Assembly (NCBI GenBank): GCA_015680685.1 | Contig: MNCI01013908.1 | Span: forward strand, 240,101-304,100 | From: Gnetum montanum | Taxonomy: Eukaryota; Streptophyta; Gnetopsida; Gnetales; Gnetaceae | Length of the DNA stretch: 64,000 bases | Direction of reading: 5' to 3' | Part shown: piece by piece, positions 10,871 through 22,796 of the stretch | How the letters are laid out: each line of letters starts with the position of its first letter | Position numbering within the stretch: the stretch's first letter is position 1 | Program-made: the position numbers and the translations under genes | The notes under the pieces: model-generated | Database searches by the model: none | What the model saw: only the letters and a program-made list of their open reading frames with translations | Told to the model about the DNA's origin: nothing

Positions 10871-11606
10871 ATTTGGAAAAGTGGTGAAGAAGAGAGTTCC
10901 ATGTATCACATATAGTGACACAAGGTGCCATTGCATGTTGAAATTGTGGACCACCAAAGACACATCACTTCAAGCATGCAATCAATATGTCAAAGTAACA
11001 GATATTAAAAGGTGCCTATATGAAATAGCCACAAAACAAGAAGGTATCAAGTGGCTGATAATAGATGATGAAACTAAATTAACAATATGCATGGAACCAG
11101 TTGAGAGCCTTATCAGTACCTATATTGAAAGAATGGAAAAAATGAAGCAACTCCATTATCAACTTTCCAATTTACAAAGTGAAATAGATTGGGAAGAGTT
11201 AGAGATCCCAAATAACTTCAAGCAAGATCCCCTTGAATTAAAAGCTTTATCGGTAGACATAGAATATTCTTTTCTCAATAATGGTAAGCCAGTGATCATT
11301 GTTGCCAAACTTGCTCATGAACAAAAATAGAAATTGTTGAAAGTGGTGGACAAATGGCTAACATCCTTTACTTGGTCATATCATGAGCTTCTAGTAATAG
11401 ATTTTTGGATATTCCAACATCATATTTACACAAACTCCTCTATCAAGCCAAAGAGCCAACTGCAACGATGATTGAGCCCCAAGCTCAAGTAGATTGTCCA
11501 AGAGAAGATTGAACAACTTCTCAAAGCTAGGTTCATCTACTTGATTATGAATAGAAAATGGGTTAGTAAACTCATTATTATTTTAAAGAAGGAGAAAAAT
11601 GAAGAG
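10848..11606 (+). pseudogene. ATH-1 protease-RT linker and start of RT, cut by GP-1
   Basis: 10848-11330 is the longest open stretch of ATH-1 (160 codons). It is the post-protease linker, with IDWEELEIPNNFKQDP and then LKALSVDIEYSFLNNGKPV, the usual lead into gypsy RT. After a stop, the RT N-terminus continues (WSYHELL, LSPKLK, then WVSKLIIILKKEK, equivalent to the W-V-x-P-x-x-x-V-P-K-K motif). The sequence ends mid-domain at 11606, where GP-1 is inserted. RT resumes at 18722. Confidence 0.85.
11602..11606. repeat. GP-1 target-site duplication, left (AAGAG)
   Basis: AAGAG before GP-1 and GAGAG after it (18717-18721) match at 4 of 5 bases. The RT reading of ATH-1 resumes after the second copy. 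Confidence 0.65.
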
Positions 11607-12383
11607 TGATGAGTGGCGAGGTACCCCTACATTCAACCATACGAATATGAGCATTTCACACGCGATCCAGTTGAACTCCAAGGACTAAGTGCTTACGCAC
11701 CTTAATGGAACACTCAAGGTTAATTAATCGTTGTCTTCCCAAACTTACTTGTATTGTCACGGTTGTATAGTTAAGTAAGCTTGAGGTATATGATTTTTTA
11801 TAGCTTTTATATTTTTTATGTCTTATGCTAAGTGACTAACTTACATTAACTATTCATTAACTAAGTTCTAAATGTTCCTAACACAAGTATCCATTCCCAC
11901 TTGCCATATACATCCTGAACCAGTGCAACGCTGCTGGCATTACCAAACGCTAATCGTTACTAGGTTACCAAGCACTACACACATGCTTGAAGCGGTCGTA
12001 TTGAGTGTACTTAACTAAGAGGATCAAAGGTTGAGAGAGAGATTAAGTAACTAGGAAATCATTAAACATTCAATAATAATTAATTACTAATTAGCTAAAT
12101 CTATATGCTACAAGGTTTATCATAAAGTTCATCTTTATTGCCGTACACAAAATTGTGCTCATGTACAAATTGCTCGAATAAAGATCCGTTCACTCTATGA
12201 CTCCTACTGCAGGCACACAAAAATTATTCTAACTCTGGACTAATAAAACTGCAAGAGTTTGGTTAAGGGTCTAATTCTAACTATTTTGAACAAAGGGTGC
12301 CACCTCTTATTTATAGAAGATGAGGCAGGATGCGATATTGCGTGGTGGATGCGATATCGCCTATGCGATATCGTAGCTCATCC
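11607..12383 (-). repeat. GP-1 3' LTR
   Basis: In plus view it begins TGATGAGTGGCGAGG and ends CTCATCC (the 5' copy ends CTCATCA). Relative to the 5' LTR it lacks a 24-bp purine-rich segment and has three rather than two GCGATATCGC-type motifs (12330-12376). The differences between the two LTRs that I checked are mostly transitions. Confidence 0.9.
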
Positions 12384-12396
12384 TACCCCCATGACT
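12384..12396 (-). other. GP-1 polypurine tract
   Basis: On the minus strand, AGTCATGGGGGTA abuts the 3' LTR. The same TCATGGGGGTA context precedes the GP-2 and GP-3 3' LTRs. Confidence 0.8.
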
Positions 12397-14275
12397 GAAT
12401 GAAAGTTCGTCCTTGAGTTCCTTAAAAAATATTGGAAAGGTATGGGATTATTGATTGGAATGACAACTAATGGTGAATGGGATGACATGTGAATGAATCA
12501 ACATTACAATACATGACAACATTAGTGTTCATGATTACAAGAGTGAACACTATACACAATTAACATCTAGCCTTATTTGGGAGTTGAGAGAGAAGAGAGA
12601 GAAAAGAAAGGGGAAGATGTATTGCTGTCGATGCCAAGATTGCACCTTCCGTTATCCATCCATGAGCGCACCATCAATCTTGTTCCTTGCACAATTGTTC
12701 TAGCACCAGTCCATCCTGAGTGTTTCCTCTAGGTCCAGTCCATTGCTGTATAATTGCCATCTACACACACAACATAGTCACATATGAGCAAGGATAAGTA
12801 AATCATAATATAGTTGGTACCTTGCTTCGGTGTAAGGTCCATTGGCTGAGTTGTGATATGGTTGATACGGATTCTAAAGATATAACACTGGTGACTACCC
12901 AAGGTGTAGGGGTTAGGAGAAAATTGAAAAAATTAGACTAAGGCCCCCATGATGAAGAGTGATCCTCCGGTAGCGATAGAATGGAAAAAGATAAGGAATA
13001 AGAAAGATGAAGAAAAAGAAACAACGACAACGGCGATAAAATGGATGTCAGAAGTGGGAATGAACAAAACAAATGTTGATTGTGGAAATGTTTAAGGAAA
13101 AGAAGTTAACTGATGCACAAAATATGAATGCCAGTGGGTCCTCCCCAAAGCAGGCTCATGCCCTTTATGCCCTAACAAACCCACATTCAAGGAGTCCGTA
13201 GGCTCTGGAAATGTCGTTTGGAAGCAAGAGTTAAAGTCTTAACCACAAGAATTTACCAAAAGGAAAACAATACATCAACCAAAATATAGACTACTGATAC
13301 AATCATCAATGAGGTGGAAAATGGAGAAAGAATGATGGGAAGAAAAGAATGGAATGGAATCCCAAGAACAAGGTGATGTACAACCCCTTGTGTATTTATG
13401 GTTAATGTGACTAAGTAGATCTCATTCCAAATCTAGCCTCAAACAATCCACATCCAGTGACTTTACATTAATACACTTGGCCAATACATCCACTTGAAGT
13501 AACAGGAATGCTTCCCCAAAGAGTCACCACGATTTCGAAAAAACGAGAAAGGGAAAAGTAGGAAGCGAGAGAGGGCCTTAGTTAGAGGGAACATGTTTGT
13601 TTAGTTCCATAACCAGTGCTTGTAGGCAGATGGTTATTTTATCTAAGGGATGTGCTTTAAATTCTCACTATGTTTTTTTGTGTTTTTTTTTGTGAGAACC
13701 ACACCATGCAAAGACTTATTTTTATTAGCTGAACTTCCCGATAATGGAGCAATGTCAGAATGGTAAGGAAAACTCAAGAAGAAAACATCCAAGCACTCAA
13801 GAGAATGGCCAGCACAAATGCAACAAATCCCCTTGAAGTCACACCCTTTTCAGTCCTTGAGTCCTTCCTCAGTTTGAGAGATGCCTAGTCACCAATTCAT
13901 TAATAGTTTTATTATTAAGAAAGGGACCGTACAGTTCCCAGCCAAGAGAGACCATATAAATTTATGAATGCATGGATGACGTGGACTCATTGCTTGTTAT
14001 ATCAAAAGAACCATACCTTAGTATCAACATTATAACTCAAAGGTAAAAACCAAACATTAGCAATCAATAGAATACAGTTCATATGACCATCAAGAGCACT
14101 TATTAGGTGACAAACCTAATAAAACAAACAAAGAAAAAAACAAGAACAAAAACAAAAATAGGAATAAAAAAAATAAATAGTCACACAAAGAAATGAAAAA
14201 GTATAAATGATGTTGCAAAACAAAAACAAGAAAAGTTAAAGAAATTTGTAAAACAAAAATGTGTAAAGTAAAAAG
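12397..14275 (-). other. GP-1 3' non-coding region
   Basis: About 1.9 kb between the coding end and the polypurine tract, collinear with the same region in GP-2 and GP-3. It holds A/T tracts (about 13670-13695 and 14110-14180), flanked at the first by an inverted TTCTCAC/GTGAGAA pair. It also holds a short segment (13760-13903) that reads open on both strands in its relatives. No RT, RNase H or integrase motif is present. Confidence 0.7.
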
Positions 14276-14459
14276 TTAAAAAGGAACTGAGGGCCGCAAT
14301 TGGTTAGCAGAGGTGGCCATCTCCCCCATGACTGAGTTGGAAGGGGAAGATCCAAAATAGTGAGCAGGGTCATCCCTTCTCAGAGGTATTATGTGCACTG
14401 ACGTTCTAGATTCATGGTAAGGTTTGGTCTGTTGCACATTGACTAATAATCTCTTATTA

Positions 14460-15480
14460 AGGCTCTGGTCTGACTTTTTTAGGAGTTTCCAACTTCCCCC
14501 AGTTGATGTTTTCCAGGTTAAGATTTGGAAGTTGGTGATGGACTTCGTTGAGTACATCTATGCTTTTGATGTAAGCACTAGTTATTCCCTCAGTTAGTTC
14601 CATGCACATTAGTGAGTTTCTCTCTTGATCAGCTATCAGCCACTGGGTGTCTCTTTGTTGTGTGGCTGCTGCATATAGTCACTTTTGTAGGTTAAGGTCT
14701 TGTGCACAATGGTTGCATTCAAGCAATGCTAAAATTTGCCCAACCCATGATCTCTGCATGCAATTGCACCCTGTATTACTATATGTGATGCATGGAACCT
14801 TCTTCTTCTTGATCTTTCCAAAAGTTTTCTCCTTAGATATTTCCAGGAAAAGATCGTAGATTCCTAGACGTGCATCTACAGTACTTAGCCATGCCCTTCC
14901 CATTATTATTAGGAAGTTCCCTTTACTGTTATTCACTTGTATCACTAGGAAATCAGCTAGGTACGACCACCCACACATAGTGATAATGATGTCCTCCACT
15001 AGTCCCAAGGGAACAATGATAGACTGGTCGGCCAACTCTAGGTGAATATTGCTCTTCCTTAATGGAGGTAGTTTCTAGTCTTTGTACATCTCTTGTGATA
15101 TTATGTTGACTCCAGAACCTAAGTCCAAAAGAGCTTTACATGGCTCATTCCCAGCGATTTGGAGATAGATTAGAGGGCTTCCAGGATCAGAGAATTTCCT
15201 GGGAAGGTAGCCAACATTAATCTAGTCAGTAATGACATGTGTTAACATAACCGTATGTGTTGAGCTTGGTGTTTGGTTTGAAAGGAGCTCTAAAGCCTTA
15301 TTTGATGGGGAGGTGTTCAGAGGTTCAATTGCTTGTGGTTGTGAGGGCTTGGTTGGAATGTTGGTTCTGAAGAAAGGTCTTTTCTTCATACAGTTGTCAG
15401 CACCAATAGCGGGTTGAAGATTCACAGCCCTCATGGCATTGCATCGCTGCGGTTGAGTATGGAGTTCCCCTTACATTGCT
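14460..15480 (-). pseudogene. GP-1 protease and short tail
   Basis: Minus-strand retropepsin. The active-site segment, about 15120-15130, reads LLDLGSG: D-S-G-S changed to D-L-G-S. The longest open part is 14679-15035, covering SIIVPLGLVEDIIITMCGW and IIMGRAWLSTVDAR. The tail then reads into the linker that precedes RT in ATH elements and stops being homologous right after the NWGKLE segment (WEELE in ATH-1). That is the point where pol has been deleted. Confidence 0.82.
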
Positions 15481-17785
15481 GGAGCAGGTGGTAATGGAGC
15501 TATTGGTGTGAGAGTTGCGGATGGATTTGAAGGATGGTATGTTTGTGGGTTATCTCCCCTAGGAGAAGGAGTTCTATAATACTCCTGAGCTTCGTAGTGA
15601 TGTTGTGGTGTAACGTGACTAACAGAGTCACGTTGAGAGATTGGATGCTACAAGTAGTAGCCATATGGTTTTGGTTGCCAGTAGGGGTATTGTTGCCTTG
15701 GTGGTGGAATCCCCCATGACTATGGGTATTGCCACTGTTGATGTTGCTCAACGGGTTGTGGTGGAGTTCCACCTAGATAATATGTTGAAGGTTGGTGAAA
15801 CTACCTTGGGTTACCTTGGGGATAAGGTAACCGTCAGGGTGTTTACCATTTATTAAGTCATGGGTTGAGTGCATACACCCCAGACTCTTATAGATGTGAG
15901 ATCATTGAGCAACATCCCTTAGGATGGTCGTATTGGCATATCTCACATCCAGTGTCATTGTCAATGTCTGAATCCAAAACCTCTTCTGTGATGGCCATTT
16001 TTCCCTTACCCTTGTTACGTGCATTGTCCACTTCTCTCTTTTTCTTTTTGTCATGGTCACTACCTCGCTCCCTAGACTCCTATACAATTTTAAGAACAGT
16101 TTCAAACCTACTATTCAGGGAGTCCCACATTTGATCTACCTTTGCTGATACTTCTGTTGTTAACTTTTGGAGAGGCAAGGTTTTCCTATTCACCATCTCT
16201 TCGAGTGGTGACTCTTCTTCCTGATCACAAAATCTCACTCCCCTTTTTTAGAGGGAAGGATCTCGGTTGTATTCTTCCGCACTTTCTCTCTTTCATAGCT
16301 CACCTTCTTCTTTGGCTACTTGCTCTAGCAATTTATGAATTTGATGAGACCTAAGCTCTGATAACCTTCCTTGGGCATATGTCCCAAGGGTTCTTCTTGT
16401 TTCATGCCTAAGTCCATCCACGAGATGGCATAGTTTATCTGACTGCAAATAACCATGGCTAGGGAAACGATGTAATAGTGCGTAATAGTAGCCCATGGTA
16501 GCATCCAAGGGTTCATGATTTCCTTACTTCCATCCTTGGATTTGCTTTCACAGGTTAGACACTCGGGAGTACATTTGGTAGTTATCATGAAACAGTTTTA
16601 ACATTGTACTCCATCTCTGAATGGATTTCGGTTCTAAGGGCTGGTACCAGCTTTCAGTTGCTTTCACTAGTGTCCTTGGGAACAACTTTAGTTTTTGCCA
16701 TTCGTTTTCTATGTTTTGCAAGGCACATGCATCATGGAATGCTTGTAAATGATTTTGAGGATTAGCATTGTATCCCCCTTCAAATCATGGGATGTTGTTC
16801 ATGTCTAACCTCTTGATCCTACTATCCTTTTGGTGCCTTGTTGAAACTCTTATGACCTCCATTATATCTAGCATGATTCTAGTTATGAGTAGGGGTTCTT
16901 CATGATCATCTCATTCATAGTGTCTATGGTGTCTACGTGGTTCCCTACTCTCCCTTCTTCTATGTCTTGATTCTTTAGAATGCCCTCGTCCTCATTCTTG
17001 ACTGTCTTGTTAATGTTTTTTACTTTGTTTTCCCTTATCCTCACGATTGGTTTCCCTATGACTATGTTCGGACACTAAAGGAGAGGGTGAAGGTGATGAT
17101 GAAGGTGAAGAAGAAGGAGAACCATCACAATGACAGTTTTTTCTACCTTCTCTTCGGTGGTCTCAACCTCGATCGTGATCATGATCAGAATGTCTACCCT
17201 TATCGTGTGTTTGTGTACCTTCTTTGAACACTTCGTGTTCATGGGTATCAGAACTAGGATTGTGAATAGTGGAGTGAAGGTTCCGATACACCACCTCTTG
17301 ACCAATATTAGGAGGAGGAACATCATTTTATGGGAAACCTGTTGTAGCATGTTCACTGTCCTCAATTTCGCTCAAAACATGCAGAGCGTTATGGGACCAT
17401 TTACCCTTCAAGGATGTATGGTATCACTCCTGTCGCAAGTCCCTTTGACATGTGCTTTTGTGGGATGATAGTCCCTTGTGTCATGCTTGCATGCAGTGTA
17501 TTCCACATATAAAAGTGACATGCCTATTCATGTGAGAGCACGAAGGAGCATGTTAGGGACTGATAGGTTTGGAGGCAACACTATGTTACCCTCCAAGTCT
17601 CTCCAATGCAGTTGTTCATCTTGGTGGAGAATAAAGGTAAAATTGGGTACATACTCATCGGGATGAGTATATACCACATGAAAATATTGAGGAACTGGTG
17701 GATCTTGGTTACGTGTATTATGCCACCAACTGCCTCTTGTGTTAGTCCTAGGCGATCAAGTGCTCTTATGCGAAGAAGAAGACAT
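15481..17785 (-). pseudogene. GP-1 gag, decayed
   Basis: Minus-strand gag starting at ATG 17785 with MSSSSHKST. The N-terminal part carries HPDEYVPNFTFILHQDEQ (about 17600-17670). A Ser/His/Pro-rich, RS-like linker occupies about 17060-17250. The retrotrans_gag domain (about 16290-16780) includes GHYYALLHRF, VDGLRHETRRTLGTYAQGR and LLEQVAKEEGEL. An intact-looking zinc knuckle C-x2-C-x3-H-x3-C (CEICQYDHPKGCC) lies near 15910-15950. Several stops and frameshifts. Similar in order and length to the gag of GP-2 and GP-3. Confidence 0.85.
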
Positions 17786-17909
17786 CTTGTCCTGTTCGGT
17801 GTGCAATGTACTGTTGTCTTATCTTTCTTTGATTAACCCTAAGGGTTCATTCTAACATTCCAATGATATGAATGATTTCCTATGTTCTACGTAGTGCATA
17901 AACAACTAA

Positions 17910-17929
17910 GTCCCCAGTAACGGCGCTAA
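17910..17929 (-). other. GP-1 primer binding site (tRNA-Asp type)
   Basis: On the minus strand TTAGCGCCGTTACTGGGGAC directly follows the 5' LTR end TCATCA. It differs from the canonical tRNA-Asp site at few positions. Confidence 0.88.
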
Positions 17930-18716
17930 TGATGAGTGGCGAGGTATCCCTACACTCAACCATACGAATATGAGCATTTCACGCGTGATCCAATCGAACT
18001 CCAAGGACTAAGTTGTTAAGCACCTCAATGGAACACTCAGGGTTAATCAATCGTTGTCTTCCCAAACTTACTTGTATTGTCACGGTTGTATGGTTAAATA
18101 AGCTTGAGGTATATGATTTTTTATAACTTTTATATTTTTTATGTCTTATGCTAATAAAGGAAAGGGAGAGAGAACTAAGTGACTAACTTACATTAACTAT
18201 TCATTAACTAAGTTCTAAATGTTCCTAACATCAAGTATCCATTCCCACTTTTCGTACACATCTTGAACCAGTGCAACACTACTGGGATTACCAAATGCTA
18301 ATAGTTACTAGGTTACCAAGTGCTACACGCATGCTTGAAGTGGTTGTACTGAGTGTACTTAACTAAGAGGATCGAAGGTTAAGAGAGAGATCAATTAACT
18401 AGGAAAGCATTAAACATTCAACAATAATTAATCACTAATTAGCTTAATTTGTATGCTGCAAGGTTTATCATAAAGTTCATCTTTATTGCTGTACACAAAA
18501 TTGTGCTTAGGTACAAATTGCTCAAATAAAGATTCGTTCATTCTATGACTCCTATTGCGGGCACATAGAAATTATTCTAACTCTGGACTAATAAAACTGC
18601 AAGAGTTTGGCTAAGGTCTAAGTCTAACTATATTGAACAAAGGACGCTGCCTCTTATTTATAGAAGATGAGGCAGGATGCGATATCACGTGGCAGATGCG
18701 ATATCGCGGCTCATCA
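17930..18716 (-). repeat. GP-1 5' LTR
   Basis: In plus view TGATGAGTGG...CGGCTCATCA. In sense orientation the order is two GCGATATCGC-type palindromes (18678-18710), TATAAATAA (about 18655-18663), a predicted poly(A)-signal hairpin (18479-18533), the GGTAAYCC module (about 18260-18330) and the end CTCATCA. Confidence 0.92.
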
Positions 18717-18721
18717 GAGAG

Positions 18722-19850
18722 TCTGTATAGAATTTTAACTATTGAACATGGCGACATACAAGGATTATTTTCCATTGTCATTTGTGAACTAAGTGTTGGA
18801 CACTATAGTAGGGAATTGCTATTACAAATTTTTGGATGATTATAGTAGCTATAACCAAATCCATATAGCACTGGAGGACCACGCCAAGATTACATTCACA
18901 AGTTCTTGGGGAACTTTTGCATATAGAAAGATGCGCTTAGGCTTGTGTAATGCTCTTACCACTTTCTAACGATGGTCCTCAACATTTTTCAATAATAGAT
19001 TAGTAGCAGGGTAGAAGTCTTCATGGATGACTTCTTTACCTATGGGGCTACCTTTGAGTAAGCCATGGATTACCTTGAGCAAGTACTTCAAAGATGTATG
19101 GAGACTAATTTGAGGCTCAATTGACAAAAGAGCTACTTGATGGTCGAAGAAGGCATTGTCTTGGGACATAGAATTTCTAGCAAAGGGATTGAGGTGGACT
19201 CAAAAAAGGTATGGGTTATCCAAGAAATAACTAGGGAATCATAAATAGTGAAAGATGTAAGGTCATTCCTTGGTCACGCTAGTTATTACAGGTGCTTCAT
19301 TGAGATCTTCCTTAAAATCACCAAACCGTTGGTCGAGTTGACAAAGAAGGATGCACCATTCACTTGGACTAGGAAATGCAAAAGTTCATTCTAACAGTTA
19401 GTTCAAAAATTCATAAAAACTCCAATTCTATAGGCACATGACTTGTCTAGGCCATTCCACATCATGAGCGATACATCTAATTACACTTTGGGGGCTATGC
19501 TTACATAATTGGATGATAAAAAACATTCCTACTATATCCATTGTGCCAGCCAAAGCATTGTGGATGCATAATTAAACTATATCACCATTGAAAAAGAGCT
19601 CATGGTAGTGGTGTATGCCTTAGAGAAATTTAGGCACTATGTGCTTGAATACTAAGTTTTTGTGCATACATACCATAGTGCCATACAATTTCTCATGAAT
19701 AAACCAACAGTGAGCCCCCATGTCATATGGTGGCTGGTGATTCTTTAGGAGTTTGATCTTACAATATTAGATAGAGAGGGGATTGAGAACATGGTTGCTA
19801 ACGAGTTGTCTTGATTATAATGGGATGACAAAGATGATGAAGGTCCATTA
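18722..19850 (+). pseudogene. ATH-1 reverse transcriptase (rest) and RNase H
   Basis: Continuation of RT beyond GP-1. Visible motifs are FLDDYSSYNQIHIALEDHA, LGLCNALTTFQR and the catalytic box VFMDDFF (F-M-D-D at 19020-19031, both Asp retained). LGHRISSKGIEVD, VRSFLGHASYYR and LTKKDAPFTW then lead to RNase H (about 19440-19720: MSDTSNYTLGAML, YITIEKELMVVVYALEKFR). About nine stops, many at former Gln or Trp codons. Gypsy-type order with RNase H after RT. Confidence 0.88.
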
Positions 19851-21190
19851 TCTAATCAATTTCTAGATGACCTTCTCTTTGTTGGAGTTGTTGAAGTTCA
19901 AAATCCCAAAGATTTCAATTGGTATGGTCACATCCTCTAATACCTACTAACTCAATTGATGTCACATGAATGGGATAATAGAAAGAAATAATAGTTCTTC
20001 ATCATGCAAAACATTACATGGAAATCAAGGGCAGCCTCTATAAGAGTTATGCTGATGGCCTGGTATGATGGTGTGTACCTAATGTAGATCAACTTCAGGT
20101 CCTCTAGGATGGTCATAAAGGTCCTTATGGGGGCCACTATGTTGTGAGGAGGATAATCATTAAGATCTTCATGGTAGGGTATTACTAGCTGATGATATTT
20201 AGGGATGTCCATTACTTCTTCAATTCATGTGATAGATGCCAAAGAGATGGAGGGATGACTATGTAGATGGAAGGCTTGCAACAATGGATTTAATCACTAG
20301 AGCCTTTCAATATTTGAGGCATTGACTTCATGGGAACCATTAGCCCGAAGTCCAATGGAAAGGCATACATAATCATTACTATTGACTATTGTACTAAGTG
20401 GGCTAAAGCTATTGCCATCATTAATTGTTTATGCTCTACGATAGCATGGTTTATATAAAAAATGTGGTAAATAGGTTTGGTGTGCCAAGGGCACTAATTT
20501 CTAATAATGGAAGACATTTTACCAGTGCCACTTTTTAGAAACTTATGCAATGCTTGAGGGTAGGACATAAATTCACAGCTCCATAACACCCCCTAGCCAA
20601 TGGTTAAGTAGAGGTTACTAATATAAAAATAACAAAGATACTAACACACATAGTTAGTACGTATAGGAAGGACTAAAGCACCAAACTCAAAAATTCTCTT
20701 TACACTTACTAATCAACATGGAAACTCCCTATTAGTTATTCTCACTATGAGTTAGTGTATGGGAAACTTTCAACTCTTCTTATCGAAGTAGAGCTTCATA
20801 CACTTTCAATGGCTTATGACCTTGACCTCAATTTAAGTCTAGTCCAAAGAGAATGGTTAATGAACTTAAACATGCTAAATAAAAGTCAATTACTAGTCCT
20901 GTCCTTGAATGAAGTGCACAAGGCACACAATAAGCAATGCTATGACCTCAAAATAAGAAAATTTAAATTCAACTAGGAGATAAGGTTCTCTACTAGAACC
21001 CCATGTACATACCTCAATGTACAAAATTCCAAACACTATGTGAGGAACCTTATATTATCCATGTAACTTTTCCATTTGGGGCCATGACAATTTATGACCT
21101 TGCTAGCCAAGAAAAATAATTATTGGTTAACACACTATAAGTTAAATCTTTCCTAGAGTAAAGAATAACTAGTGGAAATAACACCTTAAT
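19851..21190 (+). pseudogene. ATH-1 integrase, decayed
   Basis: The HHCC zinc region ends with a CDRCQRDGG segment (about 20225-20255). In the catalytic core, D1 is in GIDFMGT (about 20316-20336). The second Asp box has become NNG (about 20501-20510, normally DNG), so the enzyme would be dead. The third residue, Glu, is kept in VEVTN (about 20608-20622). ELVYGKLSTL and LAMAYDLDLNLSL-like text follow, as in ATH-2. The open stretch at 20755-20976 is the C-terminal part. Confidence 0.85.
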
Positions 21191-21869
21191 CAATGGCCAA
21201 GCTTGTTCTATTTTTTGGATCTCCTCCTTTCAACTCAGTTGTGGGGGAGCTGTCATACGTGCTAACATCTTGTAATGGCTTCTTAGTCTTTTAAATTTTT
21301 TGTTTTACATTGTTATTTATACATTTTCCATTTTCTTGAGTATTTTGTACTTTATTTTATACATTTTTTCTTCTTTAAATTTTCTTACATATGTTTTCTT
21401 CTTTATTGCCATTAGGACTTTGGTGTTTAATATGCTTGCTAATTTTTAGAAGTTTGATTACACTATATTAGCTGAATTGATTGACTAATGACTGGATTTC
21501 ATCTTTGAATTATGACATTGATTAATGGAACATTGATTTTCTTATGGTATCAAGAAATGAGCTCACATCATCCACCCACTTCACTCAACTACATGGTCCT
21601 TTCTAACTTCGTACTTTTCTTTTCTTCTCTATTTGGAATGGTGAGTGATATTTGGGAGTGTTCATGAATTTTGGGGGTTGAATAGTCTAAATGTGCTCAT
21701 GTGAGGTCATTGGATGTGGATGGACTTAGTTCTTACTAAGGATGAGACAATATCAGATCACATTAATCACACATTCCACAAGGACTTCATGTGACTGGGA
21801 TGCAAGACTTCATTACCACACATACACTCTCTCATCATTCAAACTTTTATCATCAACCACCTCACTACA
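21191..21869 (+). other. ATH-1 post-integrase spacer, first half
   Basis: A pyrimidine-rich run ending in CAG is followed by TTGTGGGGGAG (about 21215-21250). The same pyrimidine-AG/TTGTGGGGGAG arrangement follows integrase in ATH-2 at about 36385-36430. A T-rich stretch (21270-21450) follows. No coding is seen. ATH-2 is inserted at 21870 and the spacer resumes at 42259. Confidence 0.65.
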
Positions 21870-22775
21870 TGATAAATCCTATTTTGATTGACTATGATAT
21901 TGAGCATTTGATATCGAAGTCATGATATCAGATCCTCGGTATTGGGGAACAAGCTACGATGTTAGATATCTGATATTATGGACATGTGTAGGCCTATAAA
22001 TACAACACTTAGGCACATGGTCCAAACAAAAATTTCATTCCACCTTAGTGAAACTCTATTAGTTTATTTTCTTGATTTTAGTACTTAACACTTAGTAGTG
22101 TATGCCTACAGTGTGGTGTGAAGTGATTGTATAGAGTCTTTATTCGAGCATTTTGTTGTTGGACACAAGTATGAATGGCAATAAAGATTGAGATTAATTT
22201 TCACCATTGTAGCATCTACTTAGTTTTCATTGTTTGCTTAGATTAATGTTTACTATTTTTACTTAGTATACTAATTACTATTTTCTTAGTTACTATCTAC
22301 TTTCCCATGAACTTTAATTTTACTATTATTAAGCAGAATGAATACAAATGATTTCGAGTGCAAAGTGTAATCATTTGATAACCTAGTAGTATTATCGCTT
22401 GGTTGCCTAGTAGCGAGGTGCTTGGTAATCCCACTAACAATTACATAAGTCCAAGACGTGTGGAGAGTCAGGAATAGATGTCCATCACCTAGGCTAGACT
22501 AGATTCATTTGTTGTTTACTTAGACTTAGAAACCACTTTCATTTTCCTTATGTTCACTAGGAGTAAAATGGTAAGTGCAACATCAGTTACCATACACCTC
22601 ACTGTGAGTGAAACCATATACATAGATTTTTACTAGCTCATGTGGGAAGACAACAATCACAAATGCAAATCAATTACTAGTATAATCACATTGCCTTATC
22701 TATAGAATTCGATGAGGCTACACGTGAACACTCATATCTTGTTGGTTGGGTGTTGGATTACTCCAACACTCATCA
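21870..22775 (+). repeat. ATH-2 5' LTR
   Basis: TGATAAATCC...ACTCATCA. U3 has several GATATC-containing palindromes (21915-21980) and TATAAATA at about 21995-22002. A predicted poly(A)-signal hairpin is at 22137-22187 and GGTAAYCC-type repeats at about 22375-22440. Confidence 0.92.
21915..22002 (+). promoter_or_regulatory. ATH-2 U3 core promoter with GATATC motifs
   Basis: TTGATATCGA, ATGATATCAG and AGATATCTGATAT lie in the 80 bp before the TATA box (21995-22002). The 3' LTR has the same set. A copy of this motif set also occurs at 37889-37964. Confidence 0.6.
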
Positions 22776-22796
22776 TTGGTGTTGTTATTGGGGACA
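22776..22796 (+). other. ATH-2 primer binding site (tRNA-Asp type, degenerate)
   Basis: TTGGTGTTGTTATTGGGGAC directly after CTCATCA. It differs from the canonical site mainly by C-to-T changes. Confidence 0.78.

Larger units (their letters stand above)
11607..18716 (-). mobile_element. GP-1: gag-protease-only Athila-related element
   Basis: 7,110 bp, minus strand, inserted in ATH-1 RT. LTRs at 17930-18716 (5') and 11607-12383 (3'). The primer site is at 17910-17929 and the polypurine tract at 12384-12396. Coding is limited to gag and protease, which end where RT should begin; about 1.9 kb of non-coding sequence follows. GP-2 and GP-3 have the same layout, so the loss of pol predates their spread. 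Confidence 0.88.
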
